Source: CBINFS01 sp966250015 (GTDB lineage: Bacteria > Bacteroidota > Rhodothermia > Rhodothermales > DASSAV01). From it: a DNA stretch of 64,000 nucleotides. The notes beneath the pieces are model-generated. The model was given only the letters and a program-made list of their open reading frames with translations. It did no database searches and had not been told where the DNA came from. The DNA lies in assembly GCA_966250015.1 (NCBI GenBank), contig CBINFS010000014.1:1-64000 (forward strand). The letters run 5' to 3'. A program made the translations under genes and the position numbers. Shown piece after piece: positions 52,757 to 62,516 of this stretch; position 1 is the first letter of the stretch; the number at the start of each line of letters is the position of its first letter.

Positions 52757-55015
52757 CAGCTCGATCACACGCGAGCGCTCGATTTTAGCCCCACTAAGCA
52801 AATCCTCGACCCGCACCGTGAGGGTATACAGGCCGGGCGCGGCAGCCGCGGCATCCAGGGCTGCATACTCGACGGGGCTCGTATCGTCACCGGATTGCTC
52901 GGCGCGGAGTGTTACGGCAGCGCGATCTCCCCGTCCTAACAGTCCAAATAACCGCTTCCGCCCCCTTTCCGGACGAAGAGTATATTCGAGCGCATACGAC
53001 GTCCGGCCGCTGTCGTCCATCGCAAGATCGTATACCTCGAAGTAAACGAAGATCGGCTCCCCGACCGTGTAAACGGCGCCCGGCTCGGGTTGGACGTACA
53101 GTTCACCCCGGTTGAAACGGTCCGGAGCGGTCGCTGGTCGGATGAGACGTGCCGGAAGCAGCTCGCTCGCGTTCAATCCGGCCTGTGTCATGTCCGGCAC
53201 GCGGTGATCGAACCGTGCAACGCCAATTGGTCCAGGTCGGTCCACCACCTGCTGATGGATCGCGACGTGATAGCTGTCGGGAGCGACATGGACGGTGAAG
53301 TAGTCATTTTCACCCGCCGGCCTGTCGATACGCCGCTCGTTGACTTCACTATTGACCTCGCCCCAGTCCAGATCGTGGACGGCATAGCCCACTTCGACCG
53401 TTAGGGGTTCGTCCGGGTCTCCCGAAAGGATCTCCGGAGGAAGTGCGTAGTGGATCTCCAGTCGCGTCGTCCCGTCGGGCTCACGAAACGTCGCGGCTAG
53501 ATGCGGAATCTCGACGGGTTCGATCTGCTCCGGCCAGACAAACCGCTCACTCGTGAGCCCAGTCATCACGTGTTTTCGGCTGGCCTCGGCGATCTCGCGA
53601 TATTTTACGACGGCATCGAGTTCCGAACGAACGGGCAGCGCGTACGAGCCGCCCCACTCAATCCTGCCGTCTAGTGGTGGAAGCGGCGTCAGCCGCCAGC
53701 TGTTCGTCGCCAGCCCGTCCGGTACACGCTCGAAATGTAAATCGAACGGCGGATTGCCATAGTACCGCCACGATTCATTTTGATTGAGCGATGCCGCCAC
53801 GGCCGTTACTCGTTCGTTAGGCTCACCATGGCGCACGTACATGAACCCCCGGTCGTTGAACTCCCGGTTCAGCTCGTAGGCCTCGGTAAAATCGAGCTCG
53901 CCGAGCTTGTCGGGACTGTTGTGCCACGTCCTGAATCCGAAAAAACCGTGGTCCTTTTCCGCCACAGCCAGGCGCCGATAATGCTCCTGCAACCGAAGGT
54001 TGACCCGACTGGCCGGCATCGGGTCGCGCTGCGACCAGAATGCCTTAAAAAACCCCCGATATTCCTCAGGTGATGAGAGCGACCGGTAACGTTCGAGCTC
54101 CTGATCCGACATCAGGTACTTGAAATCGTCCAGTACCAGGTCAGCCTCTAGCTTATTGGAAATACGCTCGATCGCTTCCTCAACGAAAAGCTGGCCGCTG
54201 AGGGAATCGTGCCCGACATATTGAACCCGCGCCCGCGACAACAGCACCGGCTGCGGCGGGAAAGGAATTGGAGAATCGAGCAGCTCCGTAAAGACGGCGT
54301 CCGCCTCTTCCAACCGCCCCAACCTCCTCAGCGCCTCGCCCCTGAAATACTTTGCATATGGACTGGTAGATGCGGACAGGCGCTCCAGAGCTTTTCGCAG
54401 AGACGTCCGGTGCAAGTAGTGCTGGTAGACCTTGAACACCCCGTACTGTGCTTCGTCCAGCTCCGGCCGAAGCCGGATCTGCGCCTCCATCAGATCAAAC
54501 GCCTTTTCGAAGTTTTCCCGGTACCGCTCCATGAGCGCATAGTGATACAAGACGGACCGGTAGGTCGAATCCCGTTCGACGATCCACTCGAAATGGTTCT
54601 TCGATTTTGTCCAGTGAATGAACTGCGTGATCGTCCGGTACTTCGCACGTTCGCGATGGCTGATTGCGTAATAATAATGCGCGTCGAAACTGTTTTCGTC
54701 GAGCTCGAGGGCTTCGCCCGACCAGTCACTTGCCTCCTGCCATTCCTCCCGTGCAAGGGCAGCCCGCGCGAGACCAATGAGCGCCGGGACGTAGGACTTA
54801 TTTCTATCGAGCGCCTTCCGAAACTGCTTCGACGCCTCTCTCGGATCGTCTTCCTCCAGTAACCGGTCCCCTCGTTCGACCAGCGCCTGCGCGGTGCCGT
54901 CGGCCTCCTGGGAGCGTGCCGGCCGATCGGAAAACGCAAGTAACAGCACGAGTACGAGTAAAAGCTGAAAGCTCAGGAGTCGGTTTTGAAAGACAAGTGC
55001 CGGTTCTGTGATCAC
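52748..55015 (-). CDS. GWxTD-domain protein with TPR repeats
   Basis: This 755-residue exported protein starts at GTG (55015) with a signal peptide (LLVLVLLLAFSDRPARSQ). TPR-like repeats follow to about residue 270 (PREASKQFRKALDRNKSYVP, EEWQEASDWSGEALELDENS). The GWxTD region is around 310-430: FWSQRDPMPASRVNLRLQEH, DRGFMYVRHGEPNERVTA and WRYYGNPPFDLHFE. The C-terminal part is made of beta-strands (TRLEIHYALPPEILSGDPDE, AGLYTLTVRVEDLLSG). GWxTD proteins are typical of Bacteroidota and some Acidobacteria; the function is unknown. It is divergent from the HtrA gene, so a role in envelope quality control is possible. Confidence 0.9.
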   Translation of the reverse strand: MITEPALVFQNRLLSFQLLLVLVLLLAFSDRPARSQEADGTAQALVERGDRLLEEDDPREASKQFRKALDRNKSYVPALIGLARAALAREEWQEASDWSGEALELDENSFDAHYYYAISHRERAKYRTITQFIHWTKSKNHFEWIVERDSTYRSVLYHYALMERYRENFEKAFDLMEAQIRLRPELDEAQYGVFKVYQHYLHRTSLRKALERLSASTSPYAKYFRGEALRRLGRLEEADAVFTELLDSPIPFPPQPVLLSRARVQYVGHDSLSGQLFVEEAIERISNKLEADLVLDDFKYLMSDQELERYRSLSSPEEYRGFFKAFWSQRDPMPASRVNLRLQEHYRRLAVAEKDHGFFGFRTWHNSPDKLGELDFTEAYELNREFNDRGFMYVRHGEPNERVTAVAASLNQNESWRYYGNPPFDLHFERVPDGLATNSWRLTPLPPLDGRIEWGGSYALPVRSELDAVVKYREIAEASRKHVMTGLTSERFVWPEQIEPVEIPHLAATFREPDGTTRLEIHYALPPEILSGDPDEPLTVEVGYAVHDLDWGEVNSEVNERRIDRPAGENDYFTVHVAPDSYHVAIHQQVVDRPGPIGVARFDHRVPDMTQAGLNASELLPARLIRPATAPDRFNRGELYVQPEPGAVYTVGEPIFVYFEVYDLAMDDSGRTSYALEYTLRPERGRKRLFGLLGRGDRAAVTLRAEQSGDDTSPVEYAALDAAAAAPGLYTLTVRVEDLLSGAKIERSRVIELKK

Positions 55016-55255
55016 TTAACCCCTCGAAAGTTGGTATCCACCTAACGGCGCCGAGGTCCGGATTGTTCACACGCAAATGGAAGCACGGGCTACACAATAG
55101 AACGGGATTCCGGCACGTTTATTTCTATAAGGAAAATCGGGCACATGTTCATTGCATGTGACCACAAGGCTGAAAATTTGGCGTATTCCGGCATTCATCG
55201 TGTCGGAGTGTCTGCCATAAAATACAGTGTATTCAATAACATAGGCACTAACGGT

Positions 55256-56752
55256 ATGAAAGGAAGAAGTAAACTAACCGTTTCGATCCTGTTCATCGTA
55301 GCCTTCATCGCCGGAATCCTGTTTTCTACTGCCGGGGCGAACCTGCTCGACCTCGGCCATGCCGTCGGTTCGCCCGGCTTTGCCGACGGATCGGAGGCTA
55401 CCCTGAACGAATCCGGACCGGCTTTCGCGTTCGAAGAGGCGGTGACACGTGTCGTCGAAACCGTCAACCCGACCGTGGTGCAGATCCTCTCCGAGAAGGT
55501 AACGAGAGTGCAGGAGTTTAATCCATTTAGCGGTACGCCTTTCGAAGACTTCTTCGGGCCGCGTTTTCGCTCACAACCCTATCGTTCACAGGGACTCGGA
55601 TCTGGCGTCATCATCCGTTCCGATGGGTACATCGTCACGAACAACCACGTGATCGATGGGGCTGACGAGCTAAAGGTGAAGCTCCTCGATGGATCGACTT
55701 ACGAGGCCGAAGTCGTCGGTGCGGATCCCTACAGCGACATCGCCGTCATCCGCATCAAGGCGGAAGACCTCCCCACCATCGTCATGGGCGAATCCGAATC
55801 GCTCAAGGCCGGTCAGACGGTCCTTGCCTTCGGTTCACCGCTCGATCCACAGTTGAGTAACACCGTGACGAGTGGCATCATCAGCGCGGTTGGACGGCTA
55901 TCGAGCATGGGTGAAGGTGTCCACAACTACATTCAGACCGATGCTGCCATCAATCCCGGCAACTCGGGAGGACCGCTCGTCGACCTTCACGGGCGCCTGA
56001 TCGGCATCAATACCGCGATTGTATCCCGGACGGGCGGTTACCAGGGTATCGGCTTCGCCGTACCGGTCAACACCGTTCGCCTCGTCAGCGAGCAGCTGAT
56101 TGAGAACGGATCGGTTGAACGCGGCCGGCTCGGCGTCGAATATGCGCCGGCGAGCGCTTCGCTCATTCAGGCGCTTGATCTGCCTCGTGGCGCAGCCACC
56201 GTCGGACGCGTCGTCCCCGGCTCGGCAGCCGAAAAGGCCGGAATAAAGGCCGGTGATGTGATCTACGCCGTCAACGGAATCGAGCTGAACAACTCCCTCG
56301 AGCTGTCCCAGATCATCAGCACGAGGAAACCGGGTGAAAAGCTCGAAATCAAGGTAAACCGTGACGGCAAGGACCTCACGTTCAACGTAACTCTCGGAAG
56401 GGCGGAATCGTCCGGCGCCTCCTCCAGGAGCTCCTCGCGACGCGGATCGTCGGGTGAAACGAACATGATGGAGGAGCTCGGTTTCTCCGTCGGTAACCTG
56501 AGCACTGAAAAGGCCCGGGAACTGGACGTGGAGGGCGTCGTCATCACGGAGATTCAGGCCAACAGTAAGGCGTTCAAAGAGGCCAACCTCCGCGAGGGGT
56601 ACGTGATCACCGAGGTGGACCGCAAACCCGTCCGCAACACAGCCGAGTTCGAACGCGTCTATCGGGCCATCAATTCAGGTGAGACCTTCCTCCTCAGAGT
56701 GTTGAACCCCGAACAGGATATGGTCTTTATGACGGCCCTCGAAAAGAAGTGA
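55256..56752 (+). CDS. HtrA/DegP-family periplasmic serine protease
   Basis: This 498-residue trypsin-like protease/chaperone degrades misfolded envelope proteins. I chose the ATG at 55256 because it gives a signal anchor (LTVSILFIVAFIAGILFSTAG) directly after MKGRSK. The triad is His131 (TNNHVID), Asp161 (YSDIAV) and Ser237 (NPGNSGGPLV). A first PDZ domain spans about 275-375 (LGVEYAPASASLIQALDLPR, AEKAGIKAGDVIYAVNGIEL) and a second about 405-495 (FKEANLREGYVITEVDRKPV). A Ser/Arg-rich linker (SSGASSRSSSRRGSSG) joins them. It has its own terminator 31 bp after the stop. The two-PDZ arrangement matches DegP/DegQ. Confidence 0.96.
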   Translation: MKGRSKLTVSILFIVAFIAGILFSTAGANLLDLGHAVGSPGFADGSEATLNESGPAFAFEEAVTRVVETVNPTVVQILSEKVTRVQEFNPFSGTPFEDFFGPRFRSQPYRSQGLGSGVIIRSDGYIVTNNHVIDGADELKVKLLDGSTYEAEVVGADPYSDIAVIRIKAEDLPTIVMGESESLKAGQTVLAFGSPLDPQLSNTVTSGIISAVGRLSSMGEGVHNYIQTDAAINPGNSGGPLVDLHGRLIGINTAIVSRTGGYQGIGFAVPVNTVRLVSEQLIENGSVERGRLGVEYAPASASLIQALDLPRGAATVGRVVPGSAAEKAGIKAGDVIYAVNGIELNNSLELSQIISTRKPGEKLEIKVNRDGKDLTFNVTLGRAESSGASSRSSSRRGSSGETNMMEELGFSVGNLSTEKARELDVEGVVITEIQANSKAFKEANLREGYVITEVDRKPVRNTAEFERVYRAINSGETFLLRVLNPEQDMVFMTALEKK

Positions 56753-56783
56753 TAAGCCTCAAATAATTAGCGGTGCTTAACGG

Positions 56784-56821
56784 GTTGGGCTGCAAGGATT
56801 GTCTTGCAGCCCAACTTTTTT
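56784..56821 (+). terminator. Intrinsic terminator after the HtrA gene
   Basis: A 13-bp perfect stem (56784-56796 with 56803-56815) has a 6-nt loop and is followed by six T (56816-56821). It lies between the convergent htrA-like and tgt genes. Confidence 0.95.
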
Positions 56822-56835
56822 AGGCCACATCGCCG

Positions 56836-57966
56836 TCAGAGCCGCTGCGAGATTACCGGCTGCACCGCATTCTTCCAGCTAACAAAACGTCCTTCCTGAA
56901 TGGCCTTCCGGGCTTCTCCCGCCAGCCAGAGATAGAAACACAGATTCTGAAGGGAGGCGATCTGCAAGCCCAGGATCTCTCCTGCAACAAAAAGGTGCCT
57001 CACGTACGCCTTTGAAAAGGTTTGCGAAACGTATCGATCGAGGCCGGGGTCGACGGGACTGAAATCACGCTCCCACTTCTTGTTGCGGATGTTGATGATC
57101 CCCTGGGTGGTGAAAAGCATCCCGTTGCGGCCGTTTCGCGTCGGCATCACACAGTCGAACATGTCGATGCCCCGGGCAATGTTCTCCAGGATATTTTCGG
57201 GTGTACCCACTCCCATGAGGTACCGTGGTTTGGTGGCGGGCAGCACCTCATTTACCACTTCCACCATCGCGTACATCTGCTCGGGCGGCTCGCCAACGGA
57301 AAGGCCGCCGATCGCATATCCCGGGAAATCCATCTCGACGAGCCGTTCCGCTGACTCGCGCCTGATCTCGGGATATACGACCCCCTGTACGATGGCGAAT
57401 AGCGCCTGATGATAGGCGTGTAGGGGCTCTGTTTCCTCGAAACGCCGCTTACAGCGTTCGGCCCACCGGAGCGTCAGCTCATTCGACTTGCGGGCGTACG
57501 ATTCGTCAGCGTCGCCCGGAGGACATTCGTCGAGCACCATCATGATGTCCGAGCCGATGCTCCGCTGGATGTCGATGACCGACTCCGGCGTAAAAAAGTG
57601 CGTCGAACCGTCGATGTGGCTCTGGAATCGAACCCCTTCTTCGGAGAGCTTCCGCCGTTCAGCCAGCGAAAACACCTGATATCCACCTGAATCGGTGAGG
57701 ATTGGGCCCGGCCACCGCATGAAGCGGTGCAATCCCCCTGCCTCTTCCAGCAGCTTCGTACCAGGGCGAAGGTAAAGGTGGTACGTGTTCCCGAGGATGA
57801 TCTGCGCGCGGACGTCGTTCAGAAGCTCCCGGGGCTCCACCGCCTTTACACTCCCGACGGTGCCGACCGGCATGAATATCGGGGTCTCTATGTGCCCGTG
57901 ATCGGTTTCAATCCTGCCTGCCCGGGCTTCCGACTCCGCATCCCGGTACTCCAGTACAAAACGCAT
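56836..57966 (-). CDS. tgt: tRNA-guanine transglycosylase
   Basis: This 376-residue TIM-barrel enzyme exchanges guanine-34 for the queuine precursor preQ1 in tRNAs for Asp, Asn, His and Tyr. Substrate motifs are ILTDSGGYQVFSLAERRKLS (Asp and Gly of the active site), IGGLSVGEPPEQMY, MGVGTPENILENIARGIDMFD (nucleophile Asp in the last) and CVMPTRNGRNG. The zinc site of the E. coli enzyme (three Cys and a His) is not conserved: PGLDRYVSQTFSKAYVRHLF has no Cys, and LQIASLQNLCFYLW has Gln where the His would be. Many Bacteroidota Tgt proteins, as I recall, share this loss. The rest of the enzyme looks intact. Confidence 0.96.
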   Translation of the reverse strand: MRFVLEYRDAESEARAGRIETDHGHIETPIFMPVGTVGSVKAVEPRELLNDVRAQIILGNTYHLYLRPGTKLLEEAGGLHRFMRWPGPILTDSGGYQVFSLAERRKLSEEGVRFQSHIDGSTHFFTPESVIDIQRSIGSDIMMVLDECPPGDADESYARKSNELTLRWAERCKRRFEETEPLHAYHQALFAIVQGVVYPEIRRESAERLVEMDFPGYAIGGLSVGEPPEQMYAMVEVVNEVLPATKPRYLMGVGTPENILENIARGIDMFDCVMPTRNGRNGMLFTTQGIINIRNKKWERDFSPVDPGLDRYVSQTFSKAYVRHLFVAGEILGLQIASLQNLCFYLWLAGEARKAIQEGRFVSWKNAVQPVISQRL

Positions 57967-58036
57967 ATCGCAATAATTATCGGATCAACATTACCGGCCT
58001 TCAAAACCCGTTCGATTCGTATGCCTGACCATATGG

Positions 58037-59434
58037 TCACGGACTCTGATCGGGCCTGTCGCGATGCTCGACCTCTGCCGGACCCCCGTTGGACTCGCCT
58101 GGTTCTACCCGTTCCCTTCTGATCACACGCCTGAACAGCTTGCGTGCCGGAGGTGTTTTGGCCGGCGCCAGCTCCAGGGTAAGGCCCCTCCTGAACGATT
58201 TGTAGAACACCATGATGAGCGCCGTGGCCGGAACGGCGATCAGGAAACCGAATATCCCAAGCAACGATCCAAAAACAAACAGTGAAAGCAGAATGAGCAC
58301 CGGGTGCAGGCCAACCTGGCTGCTCAGGATTTTCGGGGTGAGAAAGCTCTGCTCGAGCAGGCTCTGCCCGAATAACGTCAGGGCAACGACGAGGGCATCC
58401 AGAAACCAGGGGTCGCCAAATACGGTCGCGATCAGGAGCCCGATGATCATCGTGAGCAGGGCGCCCAGGTTGGGCACCATGTTCAGGATCCCGGTCAAGA
58501 GTCCGATGAGCAGCGAAAACGGCACCCCGAAGATGAGCAGAACGACCGATACGTTGAACGCCGCGATGGCGCTTATCGTGATCTGACCCCGCAGGTAGTT
58601 CCCCAGCACCCCGCTGGCCTTCACCAGGTAATCCCGCTCTCCCCCAAACGTCGGGAAAAGCTCCACGAGACGGCGTTTGATGTACGGATAGTCCTTCAGC
58701 GTGTAGAAGTGGATGACCGGTATGATCGTCAGAACCGTGATGAGCCCCAGAATCGAGCCGATGTATCCGAATACGTTTTGCAAGAGATTGGGGAGGCTCG
58801 TCGTGATTCGGCCCGCCTGCTCCTGAATGGCGGCGGTAACCTGTGCGATGAGGTCGTTTTTGTTGACCACTCCGCTCCTCTCGAGCTGGTCGAGCATGGC
58901 CGAGTCGACCAGCCACGTTCGCAGGTACCCTACGCTGGAAACGATCCGCGTGGCGAGCTCTTCGATCTGTCCGATCACACTCGGCACGAGCAGGAAGATC
59001 ACGGCCAGGAAAAAGCCCACGAGCAGGCCCGTCATCACGAACGAGGATACCCACCGGGGCACACCGCGCTCCTTCTGCAAATACGTGACGACCGGATCGA
59101 AGAGAAAAGCGAGCAGGTAAACGATCACGAAGGGGGCAAGCACCCCGCTGAGCTGATCGAAGAACCAGATCAAAAGAAGGAAGCTGCCAGCCAGCAGGAG
59201 CGCGCGGGCTACAGGCTGCTTCCGCAAAGGCCACAATAGAATGGCGCCGACGAACGCCGTCAGCGCCGGTCCCGTGATCCGCTGGCTCTCCGCCAGGAAC
59301 AACACCTGGAGCAGCAGCAGAACGAACAGGATCAACCCACCGATGAGGGCGACGAGCTCATACGCCGCGGGACGATCGAAACCGTTCCGTTTGACCTCGG
59401 TACCGCCATCCTCCAGGGTGGGATTTTCGTCCAT
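58037..59434 (-). CDS. AI-2E family (PerM-like) transporter
   Basis: This 465-residue inner-membrane protein of the AI-2E/PerM family has about eight helices (LIGGLILFVLLLLQVLFLAE, FVIVYLLAFLFDPVVTYLQK, VMTGLLVGFFLAVIFLLVPS, LGLITVLTIIPVIHFYTLKD, LIGLLTGILNMVPNLGALLT). The motif FGDPWFLDALVVALTLFGQS is a family signature. The C-terminal tail is charged. Members export or import small molecules, and roles in autoinducer export or ion flux are reported for homologues. It starts 3 bp after the MlaD stop on the same strand, so it is co-transcribed with the MCE lipid-transport genes, and a link with envelope-lipid transport is plausible. Confidence 0.93.
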   Translation of the reverse strand: MDENPTLEDGGTEVKRNGFDRPAAYELVALIGGLILFVLLLLQVLFLAESQRITGPALTAFVGAILLWPLRKQPVARALLLAGSFLLLIWFFDQLSGVLAPFVIVYLLAFLFDPVVTYLQKERGVPRWVSSFVMTGLLVGFFLAVIFLLVPSVIGQIEELATRIVSSVGYLRTWLVDSAMLDQLERSGVVNKNDLIAQVTAAIQEQAGRITTSLPNLLQNVFGYIGSILGLITVLTIIPVIHFYTLKDYPYIKRRLVELFPTFGGERDYLVKASGVLGNYLRGQITISAIAAFNVSVVLLIFGVPFSLLIGLLTGILNMVPNLGALLTMIIGLLIATVFGDPWFLDALVVALTLFGQSLLEQSFLTPKILSSQVGLHPVLILLSLFVFGSLLGIFGFLIAVPATALIMVFYKSFRRGLTLELAPAKTPPARKLFRRVIRRERVEPGESNGGPAEVEHRDRPDQSP

Positions 59435-59437
59435 CGC

Positions 59438-60565
59438 CTACTCTTTTGAGACTACCGACGCCTCGATCGTTTCCGTTTCCTGATCCGTCGGCAGCTCCAG
59501 CTTTCCGCCGAGGGAGTCGGCAGCGGCGTTTCGAGCCTGCTCCGCAAGCCGGCTCTGAAGTGCCCGTTCCAGATCGAGAAGCTCGCGTTCTTTCTGTTGA
59601 AGCGCTCTGTACGTTTGCTCGATGGCCCGTTCACGAACCTCAAACTCCGCAGGTTCCATGTACCCGCGCTCTTCGTAATACCGCTTGAACAGGAAATTAT
59701 GCCGAAGTGCCTCCATGTTTTGCGCGAGGCGGTACATCCCGAGCGCACCCCAGTTAGCCGCATTTTCCGCGCTGGTTGTGATCCCTCGGAGGTCCGTCGA
59801 AATGCCCTTCAAGGTGTCGGCAGAAGCAAGCAGCATATCGTAGACTGCCGGGTCGTTGATCATCTTCGCCAGTGTGCCTTCGCCCCGGTCGATTTTCGTC
59901 AGGATCGAGTTTAACCCTTCGGTGGCCTGTTCTGCCAGCGCGACGAGCGCCTGCGCGTTGTCGCCCAGCGTGTGCATCAAACGTTGCGTCTCGTTCGTCG
60001 TCTGCACGAAGCTGTTGTAAAGCTCCGGATCGTAAATGACCTTACCCAGGGTGCCCTCTCCCGCCTTCACGTCGAGCATGATCTGCTCGAACGTGAGTGC
60101 CGCCTGTTCGAAGCGCTGCACCGACGCCACCATGTCGTCTGCCACTTCGAACGGGTCGAAAGGATCGACGCCGGGGATGACGTCGCCCTCCTCCACCTCC
60201 TCCCCGACGTCAGCCTGAGGCGGGTTGACCAGCACGACGATCTGGTTACCCACCAGGCCATCACTTTTGATCTGGGCCTGCGTACTCGTTCGAATGAGGT
60301 GCCGCGCATCCTGCCGGATCGCCATGGTCACGGAGATCTTCCCGCCGGGACGGTCCGGCAGGCTTACCGTCTCCACACGTCCGACGTTGACTCCCTGGAA
60401 CTGCACCGACGCTCCCGACTGGAGACCCGCTACACTCCCAAACTCCGAACGAATGAAAAACGTGTCGCTGAACAGGAACGACCGGTTTGCGATGGCGAAA
60501 AGAGAAACGAAAAAAAGCAGGACCCCCGCAATGACGAGAAGTCCAACTCGGGCTTGTCTTGACAT
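59438..60565 (-). CDS. MCE-family (MlaD-like) lipid-transport protein
   Basis: This 375-residue protein has one N-terminal membrane anchor (VGLLVIAGVLLFFVSLFAI) and one MCE domain (about residues 35-120: FFIRSEFGSVAGLQSGASVQ, FQGVNVGRVETVSL, ISVTMAIRQDARHLIRT, KSDGLVGNQIVVLVNPP). A long helical tail follows (LVALAEQATEGLNSILTKID) with repeated GEGTL-type segments (KAGEGTLGKVIYDPELYNSF, RGEGTLAKMINDPAVYDMLL). I chose the ATG at 60565. MCE proteins form hexamers that carry lipids between membranes. It is downstream of the MlaF and MlaE genes, the usual permease partners. Confidence 0.94.
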   Translation of the reverse strand: MSRQARVGLLVIAGVLLFFVSLFAIANRSFLFSDTFFIRSEFGSVAGLQSGASVQFQGVNVGRVETVSLPDRPGGKISVTMAIRQDARHLIRTSTQAQIKSDGLVGNQIVVLVNPPQADVGEEVEEGDVIPGVDPFDPFEVADDMVASVQRFEQAALTFEQIMLDVKAGEGTLGKVIYDPELYNSFVQTTNETQRLMHTLGDNAQALVALAEQATEGLNSILTKIDRGEGTLAKMINDPAVYDMLLASADTLKGISTDLRGITTSAENAANWGALGMYRLAQNMEALRHNFLFKRYYEERGYMEPAEFEVRERAIEQTYRALQQKERELLDLERALQSRLAEQARNAAADSLGGKLELPTDQETETIEASVVSKE

Positions 60566-60732
60566 GATGCTTCCGGGCTGATCGTGTGTTTCGTGGCTGT
60601 TCCGGACGAAGGCCGGCCGGCGCTTGATCTGAGCGGTGCCGTACACCCGACCACGTCAAAAAGTAACTGCGTAAACCCCTCCAATCAGTTTCAGTGGAGG
60701 TTTATTCTTTTCAAGTTATTTAATATCAACAT

Positions 60733-61545
60733 CTAATCACCGAAGAAGTTGCGCAGGACCGGATGGTCGGATCGCCGCAAGTCATCAAGTGAACCTTCCC
60801 CGATGAATTGCCCTTCGTGCAGGAAATAGGCCGTATCGGCGATGATCTCCGCACAAAGCAGGTCGTGCGTGATGGCGACCGACGTGATCCCTCGCTCGTC
60901 CCTCAAACGAACGATGAGCTCCGAAACTACGCGGACCGAAATGGGGTCGAGACCCGTGGTCGGCTCGTCGTACAACATGATCCTGGGCTCCAGGATGATC
61001 GATCGCGCGAGCGCAATCCGCTTTTTCTGCCCACCGGAAAGCTCGGCCGGGTACTGATTGGCGGTGTTGGCCAGATTGACCCACTCCAGGGACTCCATGA
61101 TCCGGTCCCTTCGCTCCGCCTTGGTCAGCTTCGTATGACGGTTGAGGATGAAGTCCAGATTCCCGTACACCGTCATCGAATCGAAGAGAGCTCCACCCTG
61201 GAACAGGTAACCGGTGGACAGTCTTATCCGGTCCACCTCGTCCCCTTCCATGGTGTCGACTCTCTTGCCAAGCACCCACACTTCCCCGCGGTCGGGCTTC
61301 AGAAGCTGCACGACGTGCTTTATCAACACGCTCTTGCCTGTACCCGAGCCCCCCATCACGACGACCGACGTCCCTTTTTCGACGGCAAGCGAAACACCGC
61401 GCAGTACCTGGTTGTCTCCAAAGCTTTTGTAGAGGTCCCTCAGATCGATCAGAATGTGATCGGGAGGAGCCCCGTTGGTCCGGAGTTCTTCCGTGCCGTG
61501 GGATTCAGTTAGGTCGCGGTCTCTTCTGGTTACATCCAGATTCAT
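60733..61545 (-). CDS. MlaF-like ABC transporter ATP-binding protein
   Basis: This 270-residue ATPase energises MCE lipid transport. Motifs are Walker A GGSGTGKSVLIKH, Q-loop region LFQGGALFDSMTVYGNLDFI, signature LSGGQKKRIALARSI, Walker B ILEPRIMLYDEPTTGLDP and switch His in SVAITHDLLCAE. It starts at the ATG 61545 and ends 167 bp before the MlaD gene. A weak 6-bp hairpin (60678-60683 with 60695-60700) sits in that gap. It lies 46 bp downstream of MlaE, in the standard order of this operon type. Confidence 0.95.
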   Translation of the reverse strand: MNLDVTRRDRDLTESHGTEELRTNGAPPDHILIDLRDLYKSFGDNQVLRGVSLAVEKGTSVVVMGGSGTGKSVLIKHVVQLLKPDRGEVWVLGKRVDTMEGDEVDRIRLSTGYLFQGGALFDSMTVYGNLDFILNRHTKLTKAERRDRIMESLEWVNLANTANQYPAELSGGQKKRIALARSIILEPRIMLYDEPTTGLDPISVRVVSELIVRLRDERGITSVAITHDLLCAEIIADTAYFLHEGQFIGEGSLDDLRRSDHPVLRNFFGD

Positions 61546-61591
61546 TTACGATACCGGGGCAGATACAAGTTGCGACGGGGTCAGCGTTTGC

Positions 61592-62392
61592 TCAGGTGCC
61601 GATGTCGCCAAAAATCATCAGTGACAGCCGTACGACGGCTACGTCGGCAAGGAGTATCAACAGCGAGGAAATCACCACGGACTGCATGGCGGCCTGCCCA
61701 ACCTCACGGGTCCCGCCGCGCACCGTATAACCAAGGTAACAACTCACGATTCCGACTATAAAGCCAAAAATGCTGGTTTTCATCGTGTCGACCACCAGGT
61801 CCGAAAAGCGTAGCGATTCGAAGGCCGTACTGATGAAGATGCGATAGTCCATGTTCGACGACAGTACGGATTCGAGATAGCCCCCCATCATGGCAATGAT
61901 GTCGGTCCAGATCGTCAGGATCGGGAATACGACTACAAGGGCAAGCACCCGGGTAATTACCAGGTAATGAAAGGGCTTGAGCGCGGCAACCTCGAGTGCG
62001 TCGATTTGCTCGGTTACCCGCATCGAACCGATCTCAGCCCCGATGCCCGCGCCGAGGCGCCCGGCCAGCACGAGCGACGTAATGACCGGCCCAATTTCCT
62101 TAAAAACCGACAGCGCCAGCATGTTGGGGAGTACGGCCTCGGCGCCAAAGCGGACCAGCGTGCCCCTGCTCTGCATGGCCAGGACGACACCGATTGAAAA
62201 CCCGGTCACGGCCGTCAGTATGAAGCTCTTCGTCCCGGCCTCGTCCATCTGGTTGATAAGCTCACGCACTTCGTACGGCCGCCGCCAGAATCGCTTGAAG
62301 AACTCGACAACGAAGGAAGCCAGTTCTCCCGTACGCACGAGTAATGCGCTCAAAGCCCCGGCATCACCACTCAGGGTGTTTCTGAATTGCAT
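61592..62392 (-). CDS. MlaE-family lipid ABC transporter permease
   Basis: This 266-residue inner-membrane permease partners MlaF and MlaD. It has about five helices and the family motifs FILTAVTGFSIGVVLAMQSR, GPVITSLVLAGRLGAGIGAE and IGSMRVTEQIDALEV. The sequence VRELINQMDEAGTKSF precedes the first. The frame extends to a GTG at 62437, but the ATG at 62392 gives the family's normal length (around 260). It lies 124 bp after the TamB-like gene on the same strand. Confidence 0.94.
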   Translation of the reverse strand: MQFRNTLSGDAGALSALLVRTGELASFVVEFFKRFWRRPYEVRELINQMDEAGTKSFILTAVTGFSIGVVLAMQSRGTLVRFGAEAVLPNMLALSVFKEIGPVITSLVLAGRLGAGIGAEIGSMRVTEQIDALEVAALKPFHYLVITRVLALVVVFPILTIWTDIIAMMGGYLESVLSSNMDYRIFISTAFESLRFSDLVVDTMKTSIFGFIVGIVSCYLGYTVRGGTREVGQAAMQSVVISSLLILLADVAVVRLSLMIFGDIGT

Positions 62393-62516
62393 CGTCGAAC
62401 CATTAAATCCTGTAAAGCCTGTGGAGGACGTATCCACGAGGTCGTCATGCCCCGATCAATACTCCCGGCTCGTCATACGGATCCATTTTTCGTCCAGAGG
62501 CGGCGTTTCCACCGGG

